Assembly: GCA_902489645.1 (NCBI GenBank)
Contig: CABUAW010000094.1
Span: 1-6,547, forward strand
From: an uncultured Lachnospiraceae bacterium
Lineage (GTDB): Bacteria > Bacillota > Clostridia > Lachnospirales > Lachnospiraceae
Direction: 5' to 3'
DNA length: 6,547 nucleotides
How positions within the stretch are numbered: the first letter of the stretch is position 1; each line of letters opens with the position of its first letter. A program made the position numbers and the translations under genes. Under the pieces are notes generated by a model, which saw only the letters and a program-made list of their open reading frames with translations, was not told where the DNA came from and ran no database searches. This document shows, piece by piece, positions 6,187 to 6,547 of the stretch.

Positions 6187-6205
6187 CGCCACACCGCTTC
6201 AACGC
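6183..6205 (-). repeat. Pair of direct repeats GCGTTGA at the proximal -35
   Basis: GCGTTGA on the minus strand occurs at 6205-6199 and again at 6189-6183, 16 bp apart. The second copy overlaps the proximal -35 TTGACA by four bases. This placement would suit half-sites for a regulator or repressor, but seven-base repeats can arise by chance and I recognise no known operator. Confidence 0.3.
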
Positions 6206-6237
6206 AGCAAAATTGCGACAAAAATAGTGATGCTTGT

Positions 6238-6265
6238 ATTATAACATACTTTTCCTACTTGTCAA
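6238..6265 (-). promoter_or_regulatory. Distal promoter of the ABC transporter operon
   Basis: A second perfect TTGACA (6265-6260) and perfect TATAAT (6243-6238) on the minus strand, with a 16-bp spacer. It lies 81 bp upstream of the proximal promoter and would give a leader of about 115 nt that runs through the proximal promoter. Its -35 begins 16 bp after the T-tract of the neighbouring gene's terminator. Confidence 0.8.
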
Positions 6266-6280
6266 CTAGGATTAATATTC

Positions 6281-6314
6281 AAAAAAAGTCTCCGGGATAT
6301 TATCTCCCGGAGAC
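6281..6314 (-). terminator. Intrinsic terminator of the lactate permease gene
   Basis: GTCTCCGGGA (6288-6297) and TCCCGGAGAC (6305-6314) form a perfect 10-bp G+C-rich stem with a 7-nt loop. On the minus strand the stem is followed by seven T (6287-6281). It lies 30 nt after the permease stop and insulates the ABC operon promoters from read-through. The 229-bp gap from 6116 to 6344 holds only this terminator, the two promoters and the short direct repeats; I see no small gene or known riboswitch there. Confidence 0.93.
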
Positions 6315-6344
6315 CCATGCCATGTCATCTCAATTTTTCATCCG

Positions 6345-6547
6345 TTATGCAATCGGATTAAATCCTGAAATAATCAAACCGCCAAGAATCAGGATTGTCA
6401 ATGCTGCGTAAATCAAGCAAGGAACTACGTTGGAACGCATCAGACGGCCTTCAGCGCCGATTGTACCACAGGTTGCACATGCAGAAACGATATTGTTTAC
6501 ACATACCATGTTACCCATAGCGCCACCCATAACCTGCATAGCCAGAA
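6345..6547 (-). CDS. Lactate permease (LctP/LldP family), C-terminal fragment, cut by the right edge
   Basis: Only the last 66 or so codons are in the window; the frame continues off the right edge with no start visible. The segment MGGAMGNMVCVNNIVSACAT matches the conserved C-terminal region of L-lactate permeases (compare GGMAGKMISPQSIAVACAAVG in E. coli LldP as I recall it). It is followed by a Gly-x-Glu-Gly linker (GAEGRLMR) and a final membrane helix from about LIYAALTILILGGLIISG to the end at FNPIA. These proteins import lactate or related 2-hydroxy acids with protons across the cytoplasmic membrane. The gene ends at TAA 6347-6345 and has its own strong terminator, so it is transcriptionally separate from the ABC operon. 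Family is likely right; substrate could be lactate, glycolate or similar. Confidence 0.82.
   Translation of the reverse strand, partial: LAMQVMGGAMGNMVCVNNIVSACATCGTIGAEGRLMRSNVVPCLIYAALTILILGGLIISGFNPIA

Noticed and set aside
6116..6230. Riboswitch, T-box or short leader peptide in the ABC operon leader
   Set aside because: No T-box or SAM/lysine/glycine riboswitch consensus is visible and no terminator precedes the first gene. The only tiny ORF (ATG CAC AGT TTA TGA) is four codons without a ribosome binding site.

Overview
The window reads as ordinary chromosome from a Gram-positive, low-to-moderate G+C anaerobe, most likely a Clostridia member and perhaps Lachnospiraceae. Evidence for this: strong AGGAGG-type ribosome binding sites, near-consensus sigma-A promoters, U-tailed intrinsic terminators, a lipoprotein-type substrate-binding protein, a GdpP-family c-di-AMP phosphodiesterase, a C_GCAxxG_C_C-family protein and a Clostridia-like lactate permease. 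I cannot name the genus from sequence alone. I see no phage, IS element, CRISPR array, tRNA or rRNA.

Layout, left to right. (1) 1-1155, minus strand: the first 385 codons of gdpP, running off the left edge. (2) 1156-1320: a divergent promoter region with back-to-back sigma-A-like promoters. (3) 1321-2291, plus strand: a two-gene operon with 2 bp between the genes, encoding a DJ-1/PfpI-family protein (Cys103 nucleophile) and a small multi-cysteine C_GCAxxG_C_C protein. (4) 2298-2358: a long hairpin with A and T tracts on both sides, serving as a bidirectional terminator between convergent operons. (5) 2359-6115, minus strand: a four-gene operon transcribed right to left. Its genes encode a solute-binding lipoprotein, a permease, an ATPase (together a polar amino acid, possibly cystine, ABC importer) and a CapA-like metallophosphatase-fold protein. 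A terminator-like hairpin lies between the binding-protein and permease genes, and two tandem promoters with perfect consensus hexamers lie upstream. (6) 6281-6314: a terminator belonging to the next gene. (7) 6345-6547, minus strand: the C-terminal end of a lactate-permease-family protein, running off the right edge.

How the genes work together. The importer should capture an amino acid outside the cell on the lipid-anchored protein and bring it in with ATP. The internal hairpin probably lets the binding protein be made in excess over the membrane and ATPase subunits. The CapA-like gene, 21 nt downstream of the ATPase gene, has no signal peptide and no visible promoter of its own, so it is probably co-transcribed and cytoplasmic. 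Its role beside the importer is unexplained and is the most interesting open question here. The DJ-1/C_GCAxxG_C_C pair looks like a thiol or redox-stress module. I did not find a clearly new biological system; the findings are mostly about regulatory architecture and one unusual gene association.
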